From the NCBI GenBank assembly GCA_004335635.1, contig QAXH01003440.1, positions 23,663 to 87,662 on the forward strand: a stretch of DNA of 64,000 nt. Direction: 5' to 3'. The notes under the pieces are model-generated. The model saw nothing but the letters and a program-made list of their open reading frames with translations. It had not been told where the DNA came from and did no database searches. Made by a program: the position numbers and the translations under genes. Of the stretch, positions 26,801-37,500 are shown piece by piece (the first letter of the stretch is position 1; each line of letters begins with the position of its first letter). The DNA is from Chloromonas sp. AAM2 (lineage: Eukaryota > Chlorophyta > Chlorophyceae > Chlamydomonadales > Chlamydomonadaceae).

Positions 26801-29800
26801 TCAGGTGAGCAGTGGCAGTATACAGCCTGTGTTATGCCAGTAACATAGGTGATTCCGAACAGTAACACACCAATGACACGTCCAAAAAACAAGTTGGCAC
26901 GCCAATGGCAGGCCAATGACACACACGAATGGAGTACCAGGCTGATGGCATCCACAGCACCCGCATGCATGCCCAGCTGCTTGGGCACGCATCTGTCAGT
27001 CGACATCATCACTCTACACACGCAGTACTGGCCATACACACAACCACATGTGCCTGACTTGTTGTTGCATCTGCTTGAAAACAGATGATCAGATCAGCTG
27101 CTTGCAAAGCCAGATAAGGCCCGGTAATCAATAACAAGAACTGACCGACCAACTGACCGACTCACTGAGTATACCGCCACATCGCCCTGGTGTGGCCCAC
27201 AGGTTGTCGTCCCTGCCCCGGTGGTGCATGTGTCTGCCGTGGAGTGGGCGTCCATTCCAGCCCACCTACTGGGCGATGATGAAGGCTCTGATGGCCAGCA
27301 GCGGGACATTTACTGTGTGGAGGCAGTGCTCAGCAGTGTGTGCCTGGAGCCTCAGGTGTGTGTTGCTGGAGGTTGGGCTGGGGCAATAGGAGGTACAGGA
27401 AAGGATAGGTTGAAGTTTGCCCCTGTGGGGAGGCGTGTCAGAAGCTGGGTTGATTATATCCCATCAGCAAGGTGACTTGCAAGGCATGAATGCACTACTT
27501 GACAGCAACCTTGGATTGGGCCCCTCCTAGGCCTCACATTCAAAATGCATCCTTGTAATACAACACTTCGCACAGCCTGGTGCCTGTCCTGTGTCTCATA
27601 CGGCTAGTGCAAGCGAGCAAGGAGCAGCTTGTCAGTTTTACAATTCTGGCCTGCGCAGGTGGTCACGCTGACACTCAGCCCCACCACAATCCGTGACAGA
27701 ATCACCCAGGCTGCAGTTCCTGATCAGCCCATTCCATCAGACACTACAAACGACCAGCAGCAGCAGGAGCGGCAGGAGCGGCAAGAGCGGCAGGAGCGGC
27801 AGGAGCGGCAGGAGCGGCAGGAGCGGCAGGAGCGGCAGGAACGGCAGGAGCGGCAGGAGCGGCAGGAACGGCAGGAGCAGCAGCAGACGCAGACGCAGCC
27901 ACAGCAGGACAACCGTGACACAGTCTCTGAAGGAGCTTCAGAAGCACAGCACATGCACGTAATGCAGGCTGCAAGCAGCAGCACAGGCGTGCTCCACACT
28001 CAATTGGTGGCCTACTCAACCGACGGTACAGCCATTCCTGTGACCATAGCTCACATGGATCACGTGGGCAAGAAACGTGCAGCACATGGGTGCATGTCGG
28101 TGCCAGATGGGCCCTTGCTTGTGGACGTGTATGGGGCGTACGGCGTCCAGGACCCAGTGGCATACAACGAACTCAGGTGGGGCACGTGGAACCGTTACAC
28201 CAGGTGGCAGCATACCGTACCAGACCATACATCTCATCCCGCAATAAGTAACCAATTGTTGGAGGGCGCGGGACCAAAAACCCAAATTTCGGCCATTTGC
28301 GGGAGGTCATTTTGCCCCCCTGCGGGATGAGATATGGTCTGTGCGGTACATCATCCCTCGGACGTACACGCTGTGGCATCTTGTCTCCGCTTTTCGAATG
28401 CACAAGCCATGGAGCTTCCTTCACCACCACCTCCTTTGCACTCCGGAAAGAGAGCAGGAACGGTGGCTGGGTAGCACTGCAAACGCTGCGGAATGAGCGT
28501 ACCAGCCCCAGATCATTTCAACAATCCCACCAAGGAAACGTTTGACACTGCTTTCTGCGAAAACAAAGGGTTAGGAAAAAATGGTCAGGGGTATGGTAAC
28601 GCAAAGGCCAAAGAACGAGCGACACTGCCTTCATGAATGAAACTGATGGATTTGAGGGTTCCATCTTGAAAGCATTTGCAGTGCCTTCTGCTCGCAGGTC
28701 TGTGCTGTTGCAGCGCGGCTGGTCCGTTGCCGTCCCCCACATACGCGGTGGCGGGGGCGCACATGCGCTTGGGGATGTGGGCAGCCCACGCTGGCACCTG
28801 GCGGGCAGCGGGCGGGCGAAGGCACAGGGTGTGAGCGACCTGTTGGCTGCGGCGGAGCTGCTGGTGGAGCAGGGCTGGGGCAGGAACGGCCAAGTCTGCA
28901 TCTCCGCCACATCAGCAGGTACGCATGCGCGTGCCCTCACATAAATAAGGTGTGCTGACTCACGTCATGAAGCGCTCAAGCTGGAATCAAGATCATATGA
29001 ACGCACAGGGTTGGATCTCATCATGCTGGAACTGACACCATCACTGTTACTTCGGTTTTGCGGCTGGTGGTGCGTGTGCTCCCTTCACTCGCGGTAGAAG
29101 TCTCATTTTCCTTTCACATGGATGTGATGTTTCTCATGGATAGCACTGCCCACCACACCGTTCCGACCGCGCAGTTCTCTGATCTAAAATCGGGCTCGCC
29201 GCCCATTCCTCGGCTGCCCAGTAGTTGAGTACCGGCCTGGCATGACTGGCTTTGCTCTTTGTCCCTGCCAGTCGAGTGCGTGACTGGCTTGGCTTCCCTC
29301 TGCAGGTGTGTGGGTGGCCTGCGCCGCGCTGCACCAGCGTCCCGCCCTCTTCCGTGCCGCCGTCCTGACCGTCCCACCGCTCGACCCCCTATCAGCGGTG
29401 GACAGCGGGCATGAACTGGGCGATGTGATGGGCTGCGCTGCGGACCGGGCGGCTGTGAAGAAATGGAGCCCTTTGGCCAATGTACCTGATGCTCATGCAC
29501 TGGCTGATAGGATGATGGGAGGGAAGAGGAAGCCACGCCTGCAACAACAGCAGCAGCATCAGGGACAGCAGCAGCAACAACGGCAGCAGCAGCAGGGGCA
29601 GCAGGAACAGCAGCAGCTGAGGCAGCATGGTGAGAGGGTTTGGCCAGACATGATGATACGTGTGGGCATGTCTGACTATCGCGTCAACCCATGGGAGGCA
29701 ATACAGTACGTGGCTGCCCTTCGCAACAGCATGCATGAGGCACAACAGCTGCTGGCTGGGACTAAGCGGCAGCAGCAGCAGCAGCGGCGGCCAGTTGTAA

Positions 29801-30036
29801 GATACAAGAAACACGTGTTGAGCAGAAAGCAGCAAGGTCAGAGTCCAAAATGGAGGCCATCACGTGCGCTGCATGGTGTGCATTTAGAGGCCATGCGTGG
29901 CTTTGCTGACGCTGCTGCTGACGTGAGGTTACTGCTGGTGGCACGGGACGGCGGGCATGATGCGTATGCCGACCCTGCAGGGTATGCACAGGCAGGGGCG
30001 TTTTTGATCACGTGCTATGCAGAGCCAGAGGCATGA
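23880..30036 (+). CDS. Oligopeptidase B-like serine peptidase (S9A), greatly enlarged
   Basis: Five exons in phase: 23880-26804, 27203-27355, 27659-28176, 28698-28918, 29306-30036; 1,515 aa against about 700 for the family. The start is the first in-frame ATG of an open exon. Propeller part: AYLHSEQAYTAAM, WGEQCTLHVKHTASG, GPLTWSPCGRWVYFTC. Catalytic part: YGAYGVQDPVAYNELR, RGWSVAVPHIRGG, nucleophile Ser near 1271 in SATSAGG, Asp near 1396 in SDYRVNPWE, His near 1490 in RDGGHDAY. All three catalytic residues fit. S9A enzymes cut short peptides after basic or Pro residues; which applies here is not visible. Extra length comes from Gln/Ala/Ser-rich inserts, a DTLDTVT repeat (about residues 780-815), a QER repeat (about 1060-1100) and poly-Gln before the Asp. 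No signal peptide was seen. Confidence 0.85.
26225..26325. repeat. 21-bp coding minisatellite in the peptidase gene
   Basis: Units of ACCTTGGACACGGTAACCGA plus C, about five copies, encode repeated TLDTVTD. Degenerate copies follow to about 26405 (TLDADANTLDKGRMTLDAA). The repeat stays in frame because 21 is divisible by 3. Confidence 0.85.
27759..27884. repeat. 9-bp coding repeat encoding (Gln-Glu-Arg)n
   Basis: CAGGAGCGG repeated about 13 times within exon 3 of the peptidase, encoding QERQER. A 9-bp unit keeps the frame. The region is probably a charged single helix. Confidence 0.9.
28217..28349. mobile_element. Short inverted-repeat element (MITE-like), 133 bp
   Basis: GTACCAGACCATACATCTCA then TCCCGCA at 28217-28243 is mirrored by TGCGGGATGAGATATGGTCT then GTGCGGTAC at 28321-28349 with small differences. 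It lies in the peptidase intron between exons 3 and 4. No other copy was seen in the window. Confidence 0.6.
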
Positions 30037-30271
30037 GTTCTCAACGCTATTATACGAATTCGTGTGATTCATCGTTTCAACGCCACAAGTAGTGATGAAG
30101 TAGTGATAAAGACAGCCCTCAAGTGCCTTGACATAGCCCAGCTAAGTGCTCGACGCATGAAGGCCAGGCATGGGGTTTTGTGTAATTACATTTGGAACAG
30201 AAGCATTTGCTACGACTTATACGCCGGGCAGAAACTTGTGTGATGTATAGCGTCCCCACGGCTGGAGTACC

Positions 30272-30307
30272 AGTAAGCCCCTAAGCCCCTAACCTAACCC
30301 TAACCCA
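30272..30307. repeat. Interstitial telomere-like CCCTAA tract
   Basis: AAGCCCCTAAGCCCCTAACC followed by TAACCCTAACCC. It is a second degenerate CCCTAA patch, about 26 kb from the first. Confidence 0.8.
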
Positions 30308-31286
30308 GTACCAACGGCTGCTCACAAAAGCTTTGACAGAGCGTCTTCATTGTCAGCTAATGAACTCAGCTAATCACGAGCCGAGGGATGCACTTGCAAG
30401 AAGTGCATAGGATTGGCAAGGCATTTAGCTAGGCTGACTTTCCTACCGGTATGCTGCTCAAGGTCTGCCTGACATTGCAATTTGGCAATGGAATTTTACC
30501 AATGTTCAAATGGAAACCTCTCTGATGGCTACGTGAGTGTGGAGGTGCAACTGGCTGCAGGGGTGCCAACTGCTGCACGATGTGGATGGCTGTTCTCGCA
30601 CAACTGCATGCAGACGGCAGCTGAGAACAGACTCTGAGTTGAAGATTCTTCTCGGGGCAGTGTCAAGCTGTATGCAGATAGCTGTTGAAAACTGACTGCT
30701 GTTGTAAGACACTGTGTTTGACAACACCTGCTGCGCAAACACACAGCTTGCCGACGCCCAGCCAAACGCAAGTTACAAGTGCACAGTGTGTAAACCCAAA
30801 ACTAAGTGAACACAATGGCCAACGGAGCTGCGTCCCCACAGAATCGCAATTGAAGCATGCACCCGAGCAAGTAAAAGCATACCAGGCAGACTCGCCATCC
30901 TGCATACTGTGTGCACTGCGGCACACCAAGCACCAACACACATGTCGCAATAATGGTCAAAATACTTGCCGCGTATACTGTCTACACATCTTGAGCAAAA
31001 CGGACACACTGCCCTGTGTAATAGTCAGATCTAACACGTCACACAGCTGTGCTCGGTAAACCACTTGTCAGTGTTCTTTTGAAAGTGGTATGCCAGCAGG
31101 CTGTCATGCACAAGCAACCCTGTAGGCTGGGCGACAGACACGTGCTGCATGCACTGCAAGTTGCCTGGCAAATCCGAAGGCATCCAAAACGGAATTGACC
31201 TCACTGTGCGTGTTCAAACGTCCATAGCGCAACAGCAACTGACGTGTAAAGTTCAGCATGAAAGACTGCATGTCAATGGTAGGCAA

Positions 31287-31372
31287 GGTTGGCAGCTGTG
31301 CAGTTTGGCACATGGCAGCTGTGCAGTTTGGCACATGGCAGCTGTGCAGTTTGGCACATGGCAGCTGCATGT
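31287..31372. repeat. 21-bp tandem repeat, about 4 copies
   Basis: The unit GGCAGCTGTGCAGTTTGGCA plus CAT is repeated with little change, downstream of eIF6. Confidence 0.85.
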
Positions 31373-31475
31373 CATTGCATGATGTGCACTGCCCTTACCC
31401 ATGACAACGTGGAAAGGTTGGAGTCAGATAAGGTGCGCATGCGCCCTGGACGTGGCTGGCTGCAAGGTGGCACGC

Positions 31476-32213
31476 TCATGCCATTGAGTCAATCAGGCTG
31501 GCACGCATATCGTTGACTATGTTCATTGGATGCGCGTCTCTGAGCTTGAATACGCTTTCGATGACTGAGAGCTCCGTGGATGTTGTATCTAACCCGCAGA
31601 AGGCGGCCCAATCATTGACCACGAGCCCGGCGGCGATGACGTCGCTGCCGCGGTTAACTGTGCCCGCAACCAGCGGGATCTGCAACAGTGACGAAAGCTC
31701 GTCCAGGTCTTCTATGCTGGTCTTCGGATGCACCATCCCCCCTTGATTGCTGAAGCTGCAGTAGCTGCCAACCAGAACGTTGTTCGCCACGGTTTGCCGG
31801 AACACCTCCACCCCCAACACATCCGCAATGATCTCCTCTGTCTCGCGATCTATGTCGGGGTGAATGAGCGCCACATAGTCGTTGCATGCTACGCAGTTGC
31901 CCAGCGCTGACAGCCGCTCATCAATCCGCTGCACTGCCACTTCGTCGGGTAAGCTATTACGGATCTGCATGAGCTCCTGGTCGCTGCATGTGTTGGGCAG
32001 CAGCAGCCCGTTCTTGTTGCCGACTGTCAATCGCCCAACAAGTCGCGTGCCAGCAATGGATGACTTGATGACAGGGATGTGGTCAGCCAGCTCCGCCTCA
32101 AACACGCTGTAGAAGTTTTCAGCGCCGCCTAGGGCTACGATGCAGTAGGCGTTGGTCAGCTTTGCAAACACGCCTACGTCGTTGCTGTTCTCAAACTGAC
32201 AGCGGCTCGCCAT
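31476..32213 (-). CDS. EIF6: Eukaryotic translation initiation factor 6, single exon
   Basis: 245 aa with no intron, the full family length. eIF6 binds the 60S subunit, blocks joining to 40S and is needed for 60S maturation in nucleolus and cytoplasm. Recognisable stretches: [20 protein letters not shown] at the N-terminus, [68 protein letters not shown] and [20 protein letters not shown], which together cover the five-fold pentein repeats. ATG at 32211-32213 is the natural start. It is one of the few intronless genes in an intron-dense window, so a retrocopy origin or selection for compactness is possible. It appears intact and functional. Confidence 0.97.
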   Translation of the reverse strand: MASRCQFENSNDVGVFAKLTNAYCIVALGGAENFYSVFEAELADHIPVIKSSIAGTRLVGRLTVGNKNGLLLPNTCSDQELMQIRNSLPDEVAVQRIDERLSALGNCVACNDYVALIHPDIDRETEEIIADVLGVEVFRQTVANNVLVGSYCSFSNQGGMVHPKTSIEDLDELSSLLQIPLVAGTVNRGSDVIAAGLVVNDWAAFCGLDTTSTELSVIESVFKLRDAHPMNIVNDMRASLIDSMA

Positions 32214-34582
32214 GCTGTCGTTGGGAGAGAAGGGTCTGAGTGTGATGGGTAGACCAGGGCTTGTAAGGGCTTTGAGAAGGAGAATGCAAGAAGTGTTGAG
32301 AGGCGACGTAATTGTCTTTGAATTGTGTGAAGGTCCAGTGGTTCACCGCACCTCCAGATACAGAGGGTTTTTGCCGTTACTGCATGGGCCCTCATGGGCC
32401 GCCAGCGCCGCCCTGGTTGTTAGCTCCTCGTTCTCTTAAAACGCACAAGTTCAAGATCCATGTCATGTTGGCCTGAGTCTGTAGCCATTGGCTACACACC
32501 GGAAGGCGTGTTACGCCAATACGCCCCTTCAGTGTTTCAATTATTGAATGATCTCCTAGCCTGTGTTGAGTTTGCCATCAACAACAGTTGGCAAAACTGG
32601 TTCTTTTGGGTGAGTCATGGTCAGCACCCTGTCATCTGCTGTAATTATGTGCACATCCAGTCTGAGATCATGACTCAGGTATGTCCTCATCACAAGTGGT
32701 GCCTCCTTCGCATTGACGAAGTTTCAGCGTCCTGATGTACAGGAAGCAAGTCGGAAGGTCGGCACAACGCACAGGCCTTGAAGATGGTCCCTGGCGGAGC
32801 AATTTCCAAGTTTGACGGCACATGAATGCCTGCCGGTCACGGTAACCCTCAGGTGCTGATGAACAGCGCACGGCAAAGTAAAGTAGTGTGATAGTGTCAC
32901 TCTGACGTGAGGGTTACACTTTGCCAATCAGAGCTTGTTTGTGACTGACTGTTGAGACTGACAGACTGTTGCACCCTTTGCCACTGGTTGCACCCTTTGC
33001 CACTGCTTGTCTGTTTTGACTGACCAAGCGTGACATTTGGTAGCATGACGCTCAGAGCATGCAGTCGGATGCTGGGCTTTTGATACACTCGCCGCTGAAT
33101 GTAAGCACAGAAGATGCACCCTGTTGAATTAGTACTGACCGCAAAGCCCTCGTTTTCTATGAACAAGGTGCGTCCAAGGGCAAGGAGGCAACAGGACGTG
33201 ATGTGACTTCTCCAGGCATGTATTCTTGAGCCCGGTATGCTCACAATAAACACATTGATTGCCGTATGCTTACAATAAACACATGCTGACTGCTGAGCCT
33301 GCGTACACATTTGCTGGAGCTGATTGTGCTGGCCTGACACTCAGACTCTGAGAGGCAAAAAGACTCTGTGACAACGACAAGCAGGCCCGGAGGCATTGTT
33401 CCACACGCGTGTTGAGCAGCTTCAGTCTGCCAAGTTAGTTATCGCCATGACAGATCACAGGCCTGATCGTGTTGCAGCTTGGCCAAGAGTGAAGCAGTGA
33501 CTGCAGGGTTGTGAACATTTTAAAATGCTCAATCGACATTGAGCCTCCAGGCCTGACCAGGGCAGATATATCATCGATACATTTGGCTGCAAACACATCA
33601 AACCCGTCATGTGCCACACATTGACGCCTTGACATGGGGTCGCCAGCCCTTTGCCGTGTGCCATGACAGCGGAAGGGGTCAATCTCATACTGCACAAGAC
33701 CATGTCCAGATGTATCGAGGTTTAGTTACAGTGTGAACCCATCCCTCATCCTCCTGCTATCAAAAGTTGTCATTTGTCTCGCACACTCCATTGCAGCAGC
33801 ACCAGCAGGTTGAGAGACGATGAAACACCAAGAGCGGTTCATCTAAAGCACACCAGGCTGCAGGCTGTCACACCAGCTCCTCTGCAACAGTCATATACAT
33901 TGATATGCGCCTGACAAATCGTTGTCCAGCAAGAAGGAGCAGCCTTTGCAGGTATTAAGGTAGGACCTTCTGGTCGGCAAAGAAGACGAAGATGAGGGAA
34001 TTAGAAGAGGGCAAAAGTGCTGACAAAAAGGGAGTCAATAACGGTCAGTTTTCAAGACCTAATAAGACTGCAGTCACCATGAGAATCACAGGGCGATGCA
34101 TCTGAACCATGTATTTGATTGCCCCACACCAAGAGAGCTGTCTGCAAGATCCTACCCAGACAAATAAGGGAACAAGCTCGTCAAGTTTTGTGTGTGTTGT
34201 GTTGCAAATCATGGGAAAATAGGAGGCTGTACCTGGCCTCTGTAATGGCGCTCGGCATTCATTGAATCCCCTTTGCCTGTAAAATGTAGCGGCTGTCGCG
34301 CTTGCAAATCACTTGGTGCCAAACCGTCGGCATGAACACTGGGGTCTCTGCATCCCCTGTGCAACAATGTCGCTAGCCTGATGTCAGTGGCCTAATTGAC
34401 AATTCCAAGAGATGCAGCTTGCTGCAGCTTCCCTGGATACTTGGCTCCTGCAACGACAGAAACCCGCTTGACAGCTCAGTCCGCGTCCCACGTTATCATT
34501 CACAGCAGCCGGACAACTGTCAATTCCAGCAAGTAATGCACAACTCGAGTGTTGGCGGTTGTAGTGAGGGGTCTGTGAACCT
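32214..34582. other. Intergenic region, 2.4 kb, no gene recognised
   Basis: It lies upstream of eIF6 and downstream of the H+-ATPase. The eIF6 promoter should lie just above 32213, but no motif is clear. A short direct repeat, CAATAAACACAT, occurs twice near 33242-33287, and TTGCACCCTTTGCCACTG is tandem near 32969-33005. No coherent exon chain was found. Confidence 0.5.
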
Positions 34583-37500
34583 TCAAACTTCTTTGCTGGT
34601 GATTTCCATGGACTTGCGAGATGGAATGCTGGAGGCAGCACCGCCATCTTGGGAGGCCTTCAACACAGCTGAGCGGCGCGCCAGCTGCATGCTGCGGGCT
34701 GGATCGTTTGCAATGACAGTACCAGTGGAGTCCCTCTTGACGGGCTGGATGGCAGCACTGGCGCGGTCCAGGACGGCTGACACTGGTTTGGACATGGAAG
34801 CACGGCCAAGAGGGTTGCTGTGGGTGCCTGCGACCATGCCGGCTGGGCCTGTGTAGACCTCGCCCTTGCTGCTGCGCTCCAGACGCTTCTGGCCCTTCTG
34901 CCAGCTGATCTGCGACCAAGCAACCGACAGCAGACAAAGCACAATTAGAGAATTAGAAAACTGCAAATAGAGAACTGCAGATGATCTCGTTAACAAGGTT
35001 GCATGTCAGCACGTTAAGCTGGCCATGACATGACTGCAAGACGTGAAATGTGGCGCACATGCCAGGGCATGCCATGCATTTGCTAGTGACAACAAAAGTC
35101 ATTCCTAGCACAGAATGTCTGTAACTGCGTACCTGGTCACGGAAACCGTCTTCGTTGAGAATCCAGCACATGATCCACTTAATTCCATCCAAGGGAATGT
35201 ACCAGATAGCCGACCAGATCCAAGCGACAATCACATAGCCACTGCAGGGCACCAGGAGCGTACAACTTATCAGTTCAAGTGAACAGGCAAGAATGTATGG
35301 GCAAACGCCAGGACAGTTAAGTCTAGACATTGTTTCAGCCATGTACTGATTATGGGATGATGAGACGCGTACGACCATGCTTTGCAAAGCCTAAACCTGG
35401 CACCAGTTCGTGCCACTTGCAGACTCTCCCTCCTGCCCCCTCCACAGCGTTCACTCACGTGCAGCCGATGACTGAAGCAGTGAACTCAGACTCAGTCTGG
35501 GCCTGGGGCACCTCATGGCTGTCGAAGAAGAGAACCTGCATGCATATCAGACCAACACAGCATTTGGTTTCGTTCGCCTTATGTTTACTCTTGGTGCTCT
35601 TGCCTCTACTGCGCTTGATTGGACGTTTTCGTACAATCAGCGCCACCACATGGCTGGCATTTCCAACAAACACAGTAGTACCAATTGCGCGCACACGTGC
35701 ATGCCCATGCAGACGAACACTCACCGGTCCTCCAGTGGACAGACCACAGAACTGGCAGTCAGTGAAACGCTCGCGTGGTGGTGCATAGCCACCAAAGCCA
35801 AAGATACCGATGAGAGTGGCGCCGAGCTGAGCGAGGAGGAAGGCAATGTAGGTGAAGCTGCCGGCGCGCTGGATCAGAGACCAGCCCTGGTGGCGCACGA
35901 CGAAGACCAGAGCCTGACCGGAAACTGACACTTGCACGTACAGGAAGGTACGGGTCATAGCACCACGGATGTACTTCTGCTCCACCTTGCACTGCTCAAG
36001 GATGCTGGCATAGAACTGAACCTGCGGGTAAGAACCGTCAGCAAACCTTGTTGGAGACAAATTGACAGCTGATGCACTGATTGTAAAGACGACAAGCCTG
36101 GACTAAAAGATCAAACAATCGTGCAGGCGGTGGCTATGCTGAGTTTGCTGAGGCACAGTGAAAAGCGTTAATTGCCATGAACGCCATTAGCAACTCAGCT
36201 GCAATGCGTTCAACAACTCACATCAGGGTATGGCAGGAGATACTTGTTGGTGTTGCTGTCGGTTGCGGGGTTGAAGGGGCTGTTGAAGCACCTCTCCGCC
36301 TGCCTGTAGTAGTTGGGAAGAGCGCAGATGGATGCGTCTGGGTTCTGGCCCTGCGTGTGGACAAGTACACAGAAAACAGCTTGGGGTTAATTGGCACCAC
36401 ACTGCCTTGCGTTACATTGTACAAATCATGGCAGGCGCCGCGTCAACCCATACACAGGGTCACGCAGAGAAACATGCAGTGCACAGCAGGGAGTGTGGCA
36501 TGCCACAGCGGAAGAACTGCTTTTGTGAATGGGAACACGTTCCATTGCTCTTACCGGGAAGTCCTGAGCAATCTTGTTCTCACACCATGTGATGAGCCTC
36601 GAGTCCTGGTCGTTGAGGGAGAACAAGGGGGTGTGGTCCTCAAACCAGGTGGTCTTGACCGCAGTCTGGTACCTGCAGGAACAGAGAGACCAGGAACAAC
36701 TCTCAAACAACAGAGGTGCCATGGGTCCATTGAAATTCAGGTAATGGCTCGCAGTCTGAACTGAACTGAAGCTGCCACTCATAAAGACTTCCCAAGGGTA
36801 CAACAGAGGTGCTTGCACAAGGAGCCCAAACGACACTGACGTGCCAGTCACTCACAGTGCCCATGTGGAGAGTGTCAGGTACAGGCCGTAGACGATGCCC
36901 ATGAGGAAGATGTTCTTCAGGTCCCATGCGTTGGGCAGCTTGGAGGGCACCACGCGGTCCTTGGCCAAGGCAATCATGGCGCCATCGTTGAACACGGCAA
37001 GAATCACAATCAGAATGGTGGGGAAGTACCTGCAAAGCAAAAACAGGGCAGCAAATGTTTGTGACGAGCCATGCCAGACTTTGCATAATGGTGATTCGAC
37101 TTGATTCCACCAACTGGGTTCAGGCCTTGTGCGGTACCTTCCCCTGCCCAGGCAGTCTAAAGGTACTCACCAGTCGTAGATGACAGTCAGCAGGCCAAAG
37201 GTGAAGCAGATACGGAAGGTCATGGAGACTGTGTACTTGGAGTAAGTGGTCATGCGCTGGAAGATCTTGCGAGCACCGATGACAGCTGTGACAATGGTGG
37301 AGAGACCGGGCTCGGTCAGCACGATGTCGGCAGCACCGCGGGCAGCATCGGTGGCACCATGCACAGCAATACCCACGTCGGCCTTCTTCAGAGCTGGGGC
37401 GTCGTTCACACCATCACCCTGAGCAAGCAAACACAAGGTCACACTTGTCAGACATGCTTGCTAGACGTCTTACAAGCTCGCTAGTATGTCTTACATGCTT

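Larger units (their letters stand above)
30037..31475. other. Convergent intergenic region, 1.4 kb
   Basis: It lies between the 3' ends of the peptidase and eIF6. It holds a telomere-like tract at 30272-30307 and a 21-bp tandem repeat at about 31287-31372. An 88-codon minus-strand frame at 31104-31370 includes that repeat and matches no known family. Confidence 0.5.

Noticed and set aside
27693..28163. Frames encoding (Arg-Ser-Gly)n, (Cys-Arg-Ser)n and (Pro-Ala-Ala)n
   Set aside because: They are shadow frames of the 9-bp QER repeat in the peptidase exon, whose own frame is fixed by flanking conserved exons.
31104..31370. 88-codon minus-strand frame downstream of eIF6
   Set aside because: Partly made of the 21-bp tandem repeat and without recognisable motif or splice context.
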